From contig PCAH01000128.1 in assembly GCA_002730485.1 (NCBI GenBank), positions 1-17,061 of the forward strand: a stretch of DNA of 17,061 nucleotides, read 5' to 3'. This stretch comes from Dehalococcoidia bacterium. GTDB lineage: Bacteria > Chloroflexota > Dehalococcoidia > UBA3495. Positions 1 through 7,061 of the stretch are shown here, piece by piece; position 1 is the stretch's first letter; each line of letters begins with the position of its first letter. The position numbers and the translations under genes were made by a program. The notes below the pieces were generated by a model. That model had not been told where the DNA came from and ran no database searches. It worked only from the letters and a program-made list of their open reading frames with translations.

Positions 1-211
1 CTTCGAGGTAATCTTCGGGTCTGAATTCGCAGATGGGTCCACCCTGGATTCGATCCAGATCGACTTTGCCAGACTCTGCACCTGACTCCTCGACCTGCTC
101 GATCGGCCGCAATCCACTTTGCCCCGCCACCAGCGCGGCGTGCAGGGCCTCGGGCGAGTCGCCCAGAGACGAGATCGCACCGCTTCCGGTGACGACGACA
201 CGCGCGGTCAC
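1..211 (-). CDS. Second beta-ketoacyl synthase, N-terminal fragment (runs off left edge)
   Basis: Reading leftward from a GTG at 211-209, the frame stays open to the window edge and gives about 70 residues. It begins VTARVVVTGSGAISSLGDSP, the usual first beta-strand and turn of the thiolase-fold ketosynthases. About 55-70 residues in, GGPICEFRPEDYLE lines up with GGEVKEFRAGDYIS of the complete ketosynthase upstream. The GTG lies only 5 nt after the stop of that gene, so the two are translationally linked. In type II systems a paired second ketosynthase is often the chain-length factor, which has lost the active-site Cys. That residue lies outside the window, so enzyme and chain-length factor cannot be told apart. 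The family call is secure; the exact role is open. Confidence 0.85.
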   Translation of the reverse strand, partial: MTARVVVTGSGAISSLGDSPEALHAALVAGQSGLRPIEQVEESGAESGKVDLDRIQGGPICEFRPEDYLE

Positions 212-216
212 GTGGT

Positions 217-1434
217 CTAGGCCTCGACTTTCTTCAAGATCACGGACGCGTTGTTCCCGCCGAAGGCATAGGCATTGTTCATGGCCACCTCCACGCGATG
301 ATCACGGGCCTGGTTGGGCACGTAGTCGAGGTCGCATTCGGGATCCGGGTCATTCAGGTTGATGGTCGGCGGGATGCAATCATTGTGAATCGCCATCGCG
401 CACATGGCCGTCTCGATCGCCGAGGCAGCACCCATCGTATGGCCCAGCATCGACTTGATCGAACTGATGGGTGTCTTGTGGGCTGCCTCCCCGAACACCC
501 GCTTGACCGCGATCGTTTCGTTAAGATCGTTGCTCTTTGTCCCCGTGCCATGGGCGCTGATGTAGCTGACGTCCTCCGGGCAGAGGCCGGCCGCTTCCAA
601 TGCACTCTCCATCGCTCGTACAGCCCCCCTGCCCTCCGGATCGCCACCCGTGGGATGGTGGGCGTCACAGGAAAGCCCATATCCAGCAACCTCTGCGTAG
701 ACGGGGGCCTTGCGGGCGAGGGCCCGATCCAGAGGCTCCAAGACAAGCACCCCGGCGCCTTCTCCCGGTATCATGCCCCTGCGATTCTTGTCGAAAGGCT
801 GGCAGACCTCGGGGGCGATCGCCATCAGCGCGGCGAATCCGGAGTAGGTGATACGCGAAAAGGCGTCGGAGCCTCCTGCCAGCATCAGATCGGCCTGCCC
901 TGCGCGCAGAACATCCGACGCGTGGGCCACGGCATAGTTTCCTGCCGCACAAGCGGTAGGGATCACGGTGTTGATCCCTCTGAAATTCAACTCTCTGGCG
1001 GTGTGGCTGGCGATGACATGGCAGGGATAGCGAGACAGCAGCTGTTCCCCCGCAGATGCCAGATCGCCGTCAGGGTAGGCGTCATTGAACGACTCGATCT
1101 GATTCGGCTCACCGGACGTGGTTCCCATGGAGATGCCGGCCCGGTGACAATCCACATCACTCGGGTCGAGACGGGCGTCCTGAAGCGCGAGCTGTGCAGC
1201 GGCGATAGCGAACTGTGAGGCGCGTCCGAGAGAGGCCGTGTCGAGGGTCGATATGTAGTCGCCGGCGCGAAACTCCTTCACCTCACCACCCAGATGGGTT
1301 CGATGCTGGCTGGTATCGAACATCTGGACTGGACCGATCCCGTGAACGCCGGCAATCAGATTGTGCCAGAAAGACTCTCTACCATTCCCGATGGACGTGA
1401 TCAGCCCGATGCCGGTCACGGCGATCCGTCGCAT
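217..1434 (-). CDS. Beta-ketoacyl-ACP synthase, FabF (KAS II)-like
   Basis: A 405-residue condensing enzyme of the FabF type, close to the usual length of about 410. It would extend an acyl-enzyme thioester with malonyl-ACP by decarboxylative Claisen condensation in the cytosol. The triad is complete: nucleophile Cys162 in PTACAAGNYA, His295 in SAHGTGT, and His332 in MLGHTMGA with the preceding Lys of IKSML. The glycine-rich end NNAYAFGGNNAS (386-397) is also typical. ATG at 1434 gives the canonical MRRIAVTGIGLIT start. An AGGGG that overlaps the TAG of the upstream ACP gene can serve as ribosome-binding site. The gene sits between the ACP and a second ketosynthase, so it probably belongs to a dedicated type II fatty-acid or polyketide-like set, not the housekeeping fab cluster, since no fabD, fabG or fabH is visible here. 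Confidence 0.95.
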   Translation of the reverse strand: MRRIAVTGIGLITSIGNGRESFWHNLIAGVHGIGPVQMFDTSQHRTHLGGEVKEFRAGDYISTLDTASLGRASQFAIAAAQLALQDARLDPSDVDCHRAGISMGTTSGEPNQIESFNDAYPDGDLASAGEQLLSRYPCHVIASHTARELNFRGINTVIPTACAAGNYAVAHASDVLRAGQADLMLAGGSDAFSRITYSGFAALMAIAPEVCQPFDKNRRGMIPGEGAGVLVLEPLDRALARKAPVYAEVAGYGLSCDAHHPTGGDPEGRGAVRAMESALEAAGLCPEDVSYISAHGTGTKSNDLNETIAVKRVFGEAAHKTPISSIKSMLGHTMGAASAIETAMCAMAIHNDCIPPTINLNDPDPECDLDYVPNQARDHRVEVAMNNAYAFGGNNASVILKKVEA

Positions 1435-1446
1435 CGCTTCTGGCCC

Positions 1447-1701
1447 CTATTCCGGCTTTTGAGCTAGGTACTGCTGGACCAGATCCACCGCCTGCTGCAG
1501 GTTGGTGATCTGTCCCAGCTCTTCCTCGGTCAGTTTCATCCCGTAATCGTGCTCTATATTGAAAGCGATCTCAAGCAATGTCAGCGAGTCCAGTTCCAGA
1601 TCGCCCATGAAGGATGCGTCGTCACCGATGTCGGCGACCTCGATACTGGCCGTCTTGGCCACGATTTCCTTCACTGTTTGTCGAATTTCGGCAGACTTCA
1701 T
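1447..1701 (-). CDS. Acyl carrier protein
   Basis: An 84-residue acidic, four-helix carrier protein. The phosphopantetheine attachment site is Ser39 in the motif LELDSLTLLEIAF, the standard D-S-L signature at the start of helix II. Helix III carries the acidic stretch KLTEEELGQI. The ATG at 1701 has a strong Shine-Dalgarno sequence, GAGGGAAG, 7 nt upstream. It is the first gene of the leftward operon and its stop is 12 nt before the FabF-like gene, so it very likely carries the chains elongated by the two ketosynthases. It is probably a pathway-specific ACP, although a housekeeping role cannot be excluded from sequence alone. Confidence 0.95.
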   Translation of the reverse strand: MKSAEIRQTVKEIVAKTASIEVADIGDDASFMGDLELDSLTLLEIAFNIEHDYGMKLTEEELGQITNLQQAVDLVQQYLAQKPE

Positions 1702-1836
1702 TCGTGCACTTCCCTCGCTCTCGTGAATCTTGCCCAGTTTTTCGTCAGATTGCCCAATGAAACTACGCTCACCCCAGGTAAATTTCCACAGTTTCTCGCG
1801 GAAGGGACGGACGCCCTGGAATCCCTAGCTGAATGC
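1702..1836. promoter_or_regulatory. Divergent intergenic control region
   Basis: This 135-bp gap lies between the leftward ACP operon and the rightward aldehyde dehydrogenase gene, and must hold promoters for the ACP side and probably for both. It is more A/T-rich than its surroundings around 1735-1800. The only element I can place firmly is the ACP ribosome-binding site (GAGGGAAG on the minus strand, 1709-1716). I see no convincing sigma-70 -35/-10 pair and no clear operator dyad, so promoter positions are left open. Confidence 0.45.
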
Positions 1837-3237
1837 ATGATGACGATCGATGGCCAGGCGGTCACCACCGACCGGACCTTCGAGGTCATTAATCCGGCAA
1901 CAGAGATAGTGCTTTCCGACTGTCCAGTCTGTGCGATAGATCACGTGGACCAGGCCGTTACGGCTGCGGAGCGAGCTTTCTCGGCCTGGCGGGCCGACGA
2001 GACCATTCGACGCAATGGGCTGAACGACTGCGCTCAGGCCGTCAAATCGCACCTCGCGGACCTGTCAGAGCTGCTGACACTTGAACAGGGAAAACCTCGA
2101 AGACAATCCCTGCAGGAGATCACCGGTGCGATCCATTGGCTGCAGCTGACGGCAAACACCCAGATGCCGGTTGATGTCCTACAGGACGACGGCAGTGGAC
2201 GGGTTGAGGTGCGACGCAAGCCCCTGGGAGTGGTGGCGGCCATCACGCCCTGGAATTTTCCGGTGATCCTGGCGATCTGGAAGATCGCGCCGGCCCTGCT
2301 GGCAGGCAATACGGTGGTGCTCAAACCGTCGCCCTACACGCCGTTGACCACTCTGAAGCTGGGGGAGATCTTGAACCAGGTGTTGCCCGCGGGCGTGTTG
2401 AACGTGATTTCCGGTGGTGACGAGATAGGCGCCCACATGGTCACTCACCCGATGGTGAGGAAGATCTCCATGACCGGCTCGATCGACACCGGCAAGGCGG
2501 TAGCGGCGGCCGCCGCCCCAGATCTGAAACGGGTAGTGCTTGAACTGGGCGGGAATGACCCGGCCATCGTGCTTCCGGATGTGAATATCGAGGAAGTGGC
2601 CGAGGACCTGCTCTGGGGTGCCTTTGAGAATTGTGGACAGGTTTGTCAGGCCATCAAGCGGCTCTACGTTCACGATACGATACACGGTCCTTTGCTCGAC
2701 GCGATGGGGGAACTGGCCGGGAAACTGAATGTGGGGAACGGCATGACTCCCGGAACCCAGTTGGGACCGATCAACAACCGTCCTCAATTCGAGCGTGTGG
2801 TGGGGCTTGTGGCAGATGCGCGGGAGCGAGGAGCGAGGATCGTGACGGGAGGAAATACGCCGGATGGGCCAGGCTTCTTCTATACACCCACACTGGTGGC
2901 GGATATTCCCGATGATGCTCCCCTGGTGACGGAAGAGCAGTTTGGTCCGGTGCTTCCCGTCTTGAGCTACACGGATACCCAGGACGCGATACAAAGGGCC
3001 AATGCCACTCAGTTCGGGCTGGGCGGGTCGATCTGGACCCGAGACCTGGAACAGGGTGCTCAACTCGTGTCGCAACTGGAGTGCGGAACAGGCTGGGTCA
3101 ACCAGCACAATGAACTCTATCCGGACGCCCCCCTGGGTGGCGTGAAATGGTCTGGCATGGGCCATCAGAACGGGCGATGGGGACTGGACGAATTCTGCGC
3201 GCTTCAGGTTGTCTGCAGCAGACCGAATCCCGAGTAG
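1837..3237 (+). CDS. NAD(P)-dependent aldehyde dehydrogenase
   Basis: A 466-residue member of the aldehyde dehydrogenase superfamily, slightly shorter than the usual 475-500. It oxidises an aldehyde to the acid with NAD or NADP. Visible landmarks are TPWNFP (138-143; Asn140 stabilises the oxyanion), VLKPS (161-165; cofactor-binding Lys163), catalytic base Glu236 in VLELGGND, nucleophile Cys270 in NCGQVCQAIKR, EEQFGPV (367-372) and the C-terminal PLGGVKWSGMG. The open frame extends upstream into the ACP gene, but the family N-terminus begins at MMTIDGQ, so I start at the tandem ATG at 1837/1840; no strong Shine-Dalgarno site is present. The aldehyde is unknown. With acyl-chain genes on both sides, a fatty or polyene aldehyde is a reasonable inference. 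Confidence 0.92.
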   Translation: MMTIDGQAVTTDRTFEVINPATEIVLSDCPVCAIDHVDQAVTAAERAFSAWRADETIRRNGLNDCAQAVKSHLADLSELLTLEQGKPRRQSLQEITGAIHWLQLTANTQMPVDVLQDDGSGRVEVRRKPLGVVAAITPWNFPVILAIWKIAPALLAGNTVVLKPSPYTPLTTLKLGEILNQVLPAGVLNVISGGDEIGAHMVTHPMVRKISMTGSIDTGKAVAAAAAPDLKRVVLELGGNDPAIVLPDVNIEEVAEDLLWGAFENCGQVCQAIKRLYVHDTIHGPLLDAMGELAGKLNVGNGMTPGTQLGPINNRPQFERVVGLVADARERGARIVTGGNTPDGPGFFYTPTLVADIPDDAPLVTEEQFGPVLPVLSYTDTQDAIQRANATQFGLGGSIWTRDLEQGAQLVSQLECGTGWVNQHNELYPDAPLGGVKWSGMGHQNGRWGLDEFCALQVVCSRPNPE

Positions 3238-3276
3238 AATGGATCGGATGAGGACTGCCGTCGAAACGATGCTGGC

Positions 3277-4992
3277 TTGCCGGTCCATCTTCTGCAGCTC
3301 GTCTTCTGCGGAGACTCACAGCTGCTAGCCCGCCCTTCTCACCTGCGCCGCCTGGGCGCGATCACCCGAGTCCTTCTGCGCCACGCGGTAGGATATGTTG
3401 TCGGGCGTGGCGTCTCCCGGTGGCCTTGGCTGGCGCGCCGTCGTCGCCCTCTGTCCGGACCCCAGCGTCTCCGTGTGTTCATCGAGGACCTGGGGGGCAC
3501 CTACATCAAATTCGGCCAGGTCCTGGCCCTGCAGCCGGACATCCTCTCCGTAGAATACTGCAACGAGTTGTTCGATCTGCTCGACAACGTCCCCCCCTTC
3601 GACTTCGAGCAAGTGGAGGCGGTGATCGTCGAGGAGTTGGGACAGCCCCCGCAGGAACTGTTCGATTCATTCGAGTCGGAGCCCCTCGCCTCCGCCTCGA
3701 TCGGCCAGGTACACGTTGCCCACCTCGACGGCCGGAAGCTGGCAGTCAAAGTGCAGCGCCCGACGGTCGAACGGGACTTCCGTGGCGATATCCAAATCAT
3801 GTTGGGGGTGATCCAGCTGATCCGCCGGCTGCGTCTCAGGCGGCTCTACTGGGTCATCGAGCCAACGAGTGAGTTCGCCAACTGGACGCACGAAGAGATG
3901 GACTACCTGCGCGAGTCCCGCTACATGAGGCAGCTTCACACCAACGCCAGGGCCAGTTCGGTGGAGCGGGTTCCGCGCGTCCTCGAGGAGTACACCACGA
4001 GCCGCGTATTGGTCTGCGAGTTCCTTGAGGGGATGACACTGCTCGACCACCTTCGCGACCTGGAGGCGAAGGATCAGGTTGCGTTGGACAGACTGCGCAA
4101 CGATGGCTTCAGACCGGACCATTGCGCGCGCAACATCATCGACAATTTCCTGCGTGACACCTTCGAGCACGGACTGTTCCACGCCGACCTGCACCCGGCC
4201 AACCTTATGATCCTTCCGGGCAATGCCATCGGTTATGTGGACTTCGGTATCACCTGCGTGCTCAGCCACTATTCACGCCGGGAACTGGTCTCCATGACCC
4301 TGGCTTATACCCGCGCCGACATCGACGGGATGTGCGCCTCCTTCTTCAAAATCTCGACGCTGGCCCCCAACGCAGAGCCCGAACAGTTCCGCCAGGGCTT
4401 GTTGAAACTCAAGGATGAGTGGTACGAGCGGCAGGGAGACCAGTGGCGTCTGCGGCGCAATTTCACGCTGGTGATGCTGGACATGCTGCGCCTGTCGCGC
4501 AGCACCGGGATCTGGCCCCAGCGCGACGTGGTCAAGTATATCCGTTCGTCCATCGCCATCGACGGTCTCATTACACGTTTCGCCCCCAGATTCGATGTGG
4601 GCAAGTACTTGGGCGCCGGCTGTGACCGCCATCTCAAGTCGCAGATGATGCAGTCGATGTTCACCTACAGCTCGCTGATGGATCTGCTCGATGCGAGCCG
4701 CAACCTGTTGCGGGACGGGAGCCACAGAGCTTCCCTCGCCCTCCAGCATGTGGCCGATGGCACGCCGAACGGAACGGACTCGGAGCTGCCAAAGAGCGGC
4801 CAGTCACAGCGCCACCGGGCAGCATATCTGGCGATCATCGTCGTGACCGTCTCCGGCCTGGCAATGGCCACGGGGCAGCCGGTACAGATCGGCCTGAACC
4901 TGTTCACGGTGGAAGCCATGCTGGTCATCATCAGCACGGCGAAGCTTCTGCAGACGATCTACCGCCTCTCCGGACCCGAAACGACTGCCTAA
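3277..4992 (+). CDS. UbiB/ABC1 (AarF)-family atypical kinase, motifs intact
   Basis: A 571-residue member of the UbiB/COQ8/ABC1 family, membrane-associated atypical kinases or ATPases linked to quinone biosynthesis and lipid homeostasis. The family signatures are present in order: KxGQ as YIKFGQVLALQPD (76-88), the Ala-rich loop LASASIGQVH (137-146), nucleotide Lys158 in LAVKVQRP, EEMDY (206-210), the catalytic loop HADLHPANL (302-310), and DFG at 322-324. Two hydrophobic C-terminal segments (about 517-535 and 540-562) form the usual membrane hairpin. The only usable in-frame start is TTG at 3277, with no good Shine-Dalgarno sequence; the frame is closed upstream by the stop of the aldehyde dehydrogenase, 39 nt away. 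It is probably not the housekeeping UbiB, because the neighbours are not quinone genes and a degenerate paralogue follows. Confidence 0.93.
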   Translation: MPVHLLQLVFCGDSQLLARPSHLRRLGAITRVLLRHAVGYVVGRGVSRWPWLARRRRPLSGPQRLRVFIEDLGGTYIKFGQVLALQPDILSVEYCNELFDLLDNVPPFDFEQVEAVIVEELGQPPQELFDSFESEPLASASIGQVHVAHLDGRKLAVKVQRPTVERDFRGDIQIMLGVIQLIRRLRLRRLYWVIEPTSEFANWTHEEMDYLRESRYMRQLHTNARASSVERVPRVLEEYTTSRVLVCEFLEGMTLLDHLRDLEAKDQVALDRLRNDGFRPDHCARNIIDNFLRDTFEHGLFHADLHPANLMILPGNAIGYVDFGITCVLSHYSRRELVSMTLAYTRADIDGMCASFFKISTLAPNAEPEQFRQGLLKLKDEWYERQGDQWRLRRNFTLVMLDMLRLSRSTGIWPQRDVVKYIRSSIAIDGLITRFAPRFDVGKYLGAGCDRHLKSQMMQSMFTYSSLMDLLDASRNLLRDGSHRASLALQHVADGTPNGTDSELPKSGQSQRHRAAYLAIIVVTVSGLAMATGQPVQIGLNLFTVEAMLVIISTAKLLQTIYRLSGPETTA

Positions 4993-5312
4993 CTGTGGGC
5001 GAATGGCGTTGCTCCCTTGACGACGCTATATTTCGGTTCGCTGCCACTGGCATTGGTGCTTGGCGCTGTGTGGACGGGCGTGCAGAGCGGCGCCGCTCTG
5101 CACGCCAAGTGAACGGCCGGTGCCATCCGAGTTTCCGGCTCTCGCACGGCGTCTTCTCTGTCCCTGAACTGATCACCGCTCCACTGGCGGAAGCGATAGC
5201 GTCATCGCTAGATGTCTGATCCGGCCCATCGCTATATCGAATGCCCTGACTCCTGACTCGCAACTGCCAGGACCAGATAGCCAAACAGGCCACGAGGAAG
5301 ACAATAGCAGCC
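4993..5312. other. 320-bp non-coding spacer between the two UbiB-like genes
   Basis: No credible gene lies here; the short open frames cross the palindrome and show no protein-like features. It holds a 30-bp perfect palindrome at 5077-5106 (separate entry). A smaller hairpin sits at 5192-5209 (AGCGAT / ATCGCT around a 6-nt loop), and the octamer CATCGCTA occurs twice just downstream. No run of T follows either hairpin, so neither is a standard intrinsic terminator. A TTGACG at 5018-5023 resembles a -35 box but has no matching -10 box. A weak GAGGAAG at 5294-5300 precedes the TTG start of the next gene. Confidence 0.6.
5077..5106. repeat. 30-bp perfect palindrome (15-bp arms, no loop)
   Basis: The left arm GGCGTGCAGAGCGGC is followed directly by its exact reverse complement. 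An outer CTTGG (5059-5063) can pair with CCAAG (5105-5109) in an alternative fold with a bulge, because the left arm looks like an interrupted copy of the right arm (CTTGGCG, then 13 unpaired bases, then CGTGCAG). It lies between the intact and the degenerate UbiB-like genes and lacks a T-tract. It could be a protein-binding site, a REP-like element, or an mRNA-stabilising hairpin. No second copy is visible in this window. Confidence 0.8.
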
Positions 5313-6959
5313 TTGACAACCCTGCCCAGAGAGAGGCCGACCGCGATTGAGGTCGAGGAGCGTCGCCTGGAGATCATCCGGCACTTCGGCCGATACGGCC
5401 TGCGGCCCAAGTCACGCTGGTGGCCGTCCGGTCGGGACCAGGTACTGAGTGGCGAATCCCACGTACGCAAAGTGCGGGCGGCTCTGGAAGGCCTGGGACC
5501 GGTCTTCTCCGCCTTCGGCCTCTACCTGTCGACGCGGGCCGACCTGTTGTCTGCGCAGCACTGTCTGGAAATGTCCGTCATACCCGATCGAGCCGCGACC
5601 ACGCCGTGTGAAGTGGTGCGGGACTTGGTCGAAGGCGAGTTGGGAACCACCCTGGAGAAGACCTATGCCAACTTCGATGCGGAGCCATTTGAATCTCGCC
5701 TGATGTCTCAGGTCCATCGAGCCAGGCTCAGCAATCACCAGAGGGTTGTGGTCGAGATCATCCACCCCGAGGTGGTGGCGTGCCTCGAAACGGACACGGC
5801 GCTGTTGGATCTGGTGCCGGACAGCCTGGGTCGGGACGAGTGGTCGGATGTGAGACTGGAGGATGCACTGGTCGATTTCCGGCGAACATTTCCGCAACGG
5901 ACCGACCTGGAATGTCAGGCCGAAGCGCTGCAGAGCTTGAGTACCCGTGCCGGCGCCTCTGAGGGGCTGGGGGCCCCGCGAGCATACGGGAATCTTTCTA
6001 CATCGATGGTGCTCACCCGCAACCGACTGCCGGGCAGCAGACTGAGCGATCTGGTCCAGGATCTGGACGAATCAGCCATCGACGAGGCGATACGGGACAG
6101 GGAAGAGGTGGCCCTGACGCTCGTGATGACCTGGCTGACACAGGCCCTCGACGGGCGACCATTTCCGGTCGAGGCACGGCCCGGTAATATGGTCACCCGG
6201 TCGGATCAGCGGATCGCCTTCACCGGCGGGCTTGTCACCGGACTCGACGGGGACCTGAAAACGAATGTGTGGGACTATCTGATCGCTACAGCTGAACAGA
6301 ACCCGGACAGAGCGTGCGCCCTTCTAGTCCGGGAGATGGAGCGCGAACCACAGTCTGCCAGCGAGGGCGATATGCGCGTCCGGTTCAGACAGATCGTTCC
6401 CTTCCGTGACGGTGGCTGGAGTCGTGACGGAGACAGTGACAGCCTGGCGGAGCATCTGTTCCTGCAGTGGCGGACGATGCGCGATCACGGATACCGAATC
6501 CGACCTGATGTGCTTGGATTCTTTCGAGGGCTATTCTGCGTCGCCGCCCTCGCGCGAAGACTTGCCCCGGACCGCGATGTCTTGCGCGAAGGTCTGATGG
6601 AGTTGCGGCAAGATCAGAGCCTGGCGCGTCTGCGTCAGCGTGTGGCGCCGCTTCAGTGGAACGACCTGATGCAGAATGCGTCCACGATGATCACACTTCC
6701 CCATCAACTCGACCAGGCCCTCTCGCGCGCGGCCAAAAGCGACACCCCCCAGCCAGGGCCTGCCAGCAGATCGCGTAGTCAGAGAAAGAACGGCACAGCC
6801 GCGATGATCGCCCTGCTGTTTCTGGCGGGCATGGTCGTGATTTGGACCCAGTATCTTACCGGAGCCTCTGCTGTTCCCAAGGAGTGGATCGACGGGGGCA
6901 GCGCCGTGTTGTTCGTGCTGCTAGGGGCATTGCTATTGCGGGTAGCGACCAGCAGATGA
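5313..6959 (+). CDS. UbiB/ABC1-like pseudokinase, catalytic motifs lost
   Basis: A 548-residue protein that follows the UbiB/ABC1 fold from end to end but has lost the catalytic signatures. LGPVFSAFGLYLSTR (61-75) aligns with the LGPTFxKxGQxLSTR segment of the family, with KxGQ replaced by AFGL. The Ala-rich loop is ESRL (127-130) before SQVHRARL. The VAVK lysine is Glu148 (VVVEIIHP). The HxDxHPGN loop is PVEARPGN (285-292). DFG reads TGG (304-306). Two C-terminal hydrophobic segments (about 495-515 and 525-545) keep the membrane hairpin. The start is TTG at 5313. The frame is uninterrupted over 1.6 kb, so it is a maintained protein and not a decaying gene. I infer a membrane-anchored, non-catalytic partner of the active UbiB-like protein upstream. 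Homology is read by eye. Confidence 0.87.
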   Translation: MTTLPRERPTAIEVEERRLEIIRHFGRYGLRPKSRWWPSGRDQVLSGESHVRKVRAALEGLGPVFSAFGLYLSTRADLLSAQHCLEMSVIPDRAATTPCEVVRDLVEGELGTTLEKTYANFDAEPFESRLMSQVHRARLSNHQRVVVEIIHPEVVACLETDTALLDLVPDSLGRDEWSDVRLEDALVDFRRTFPQRTDLECQAEALQSLSTRAGASEGLGAPRAYGNLSTSMVLTRNRLPGSRLSDLVQDLDESAIDEAIRDREEVALTLVMTWLTQALDGRPFPVEARPGNMVTRSDQRIAFTGGLVTGLDGDLKTNVWDYLIATAEQNPDRACALLVREMEREPQSASEGDMRVRFRQIVPFRDGGWSRDGDSDSLAEHLFLQWRTMRDHGYRIRPDVLGFFRGLFCVAALARRLAPDRDVLREGLMELRQDQSLARLRQRVAPLQWNDLMQNASTMITLPHQLDQALSRAAKSDTPQPGPASRSRSQRKNGTAAMIALLFLAGMVVIWTQYLTGASAVPKEWIDGGSAVLFVLLGALLLRVATSR

Positions 6960-7061
6960 CGTCAAGGGATTGCTTTGACTCTGTAGAAGGATCGACCACA
7001 CCTCGGGCGTTGGGCCCCGAAACTGTGCCATCCAACACCCGACCAGGACAGGGGATGTAAG

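Noticed and set aside
298..1218. A 306-codon plus-strand open frame opposite the FabF-like gene
   Set aside because: It lies entirely antisense to a ketosynthase with intact catalytic motifs; its composition is typical of high-GC shadow frames and no domain is visible.
1549..1836. Extending the aldehyde dehydrogenase upstream to ATG 1549
   Set aside because: This would overlap the ACP gene on the other strand and add 96 residues unlike any dehydrogenase N-terminus; the family start is at MMTIDGQ.
2179..3288. A 369-codon minus-strand open frame opposite the aldehyde dehydrogenase
   Set aside because: The plus strand has the complete dehydrogenase with catalytic Cys and Glu; the antisense translation is Arg/His-rich with no recognisable motif.
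4931..5470. Open frames across the spacer between the UbiB-like genes (179 codons minus strand; 74 codons plus strand at 4995-5219)
   Set aside because: Both read through the 30-bp palindrome, giving Arg/Ser-rich translations, and the longer one overlaps both neighbouring genes.
5313..6959. Treating the degenerate UbiB-like gene as a decaying pseudogene
   Set aside because: The frame is uninterrupted for 548 codons, keeps the overall layout and membrane hairpin, and only the catalytic motifs are changed; a maintained pseudokinase explains this better.
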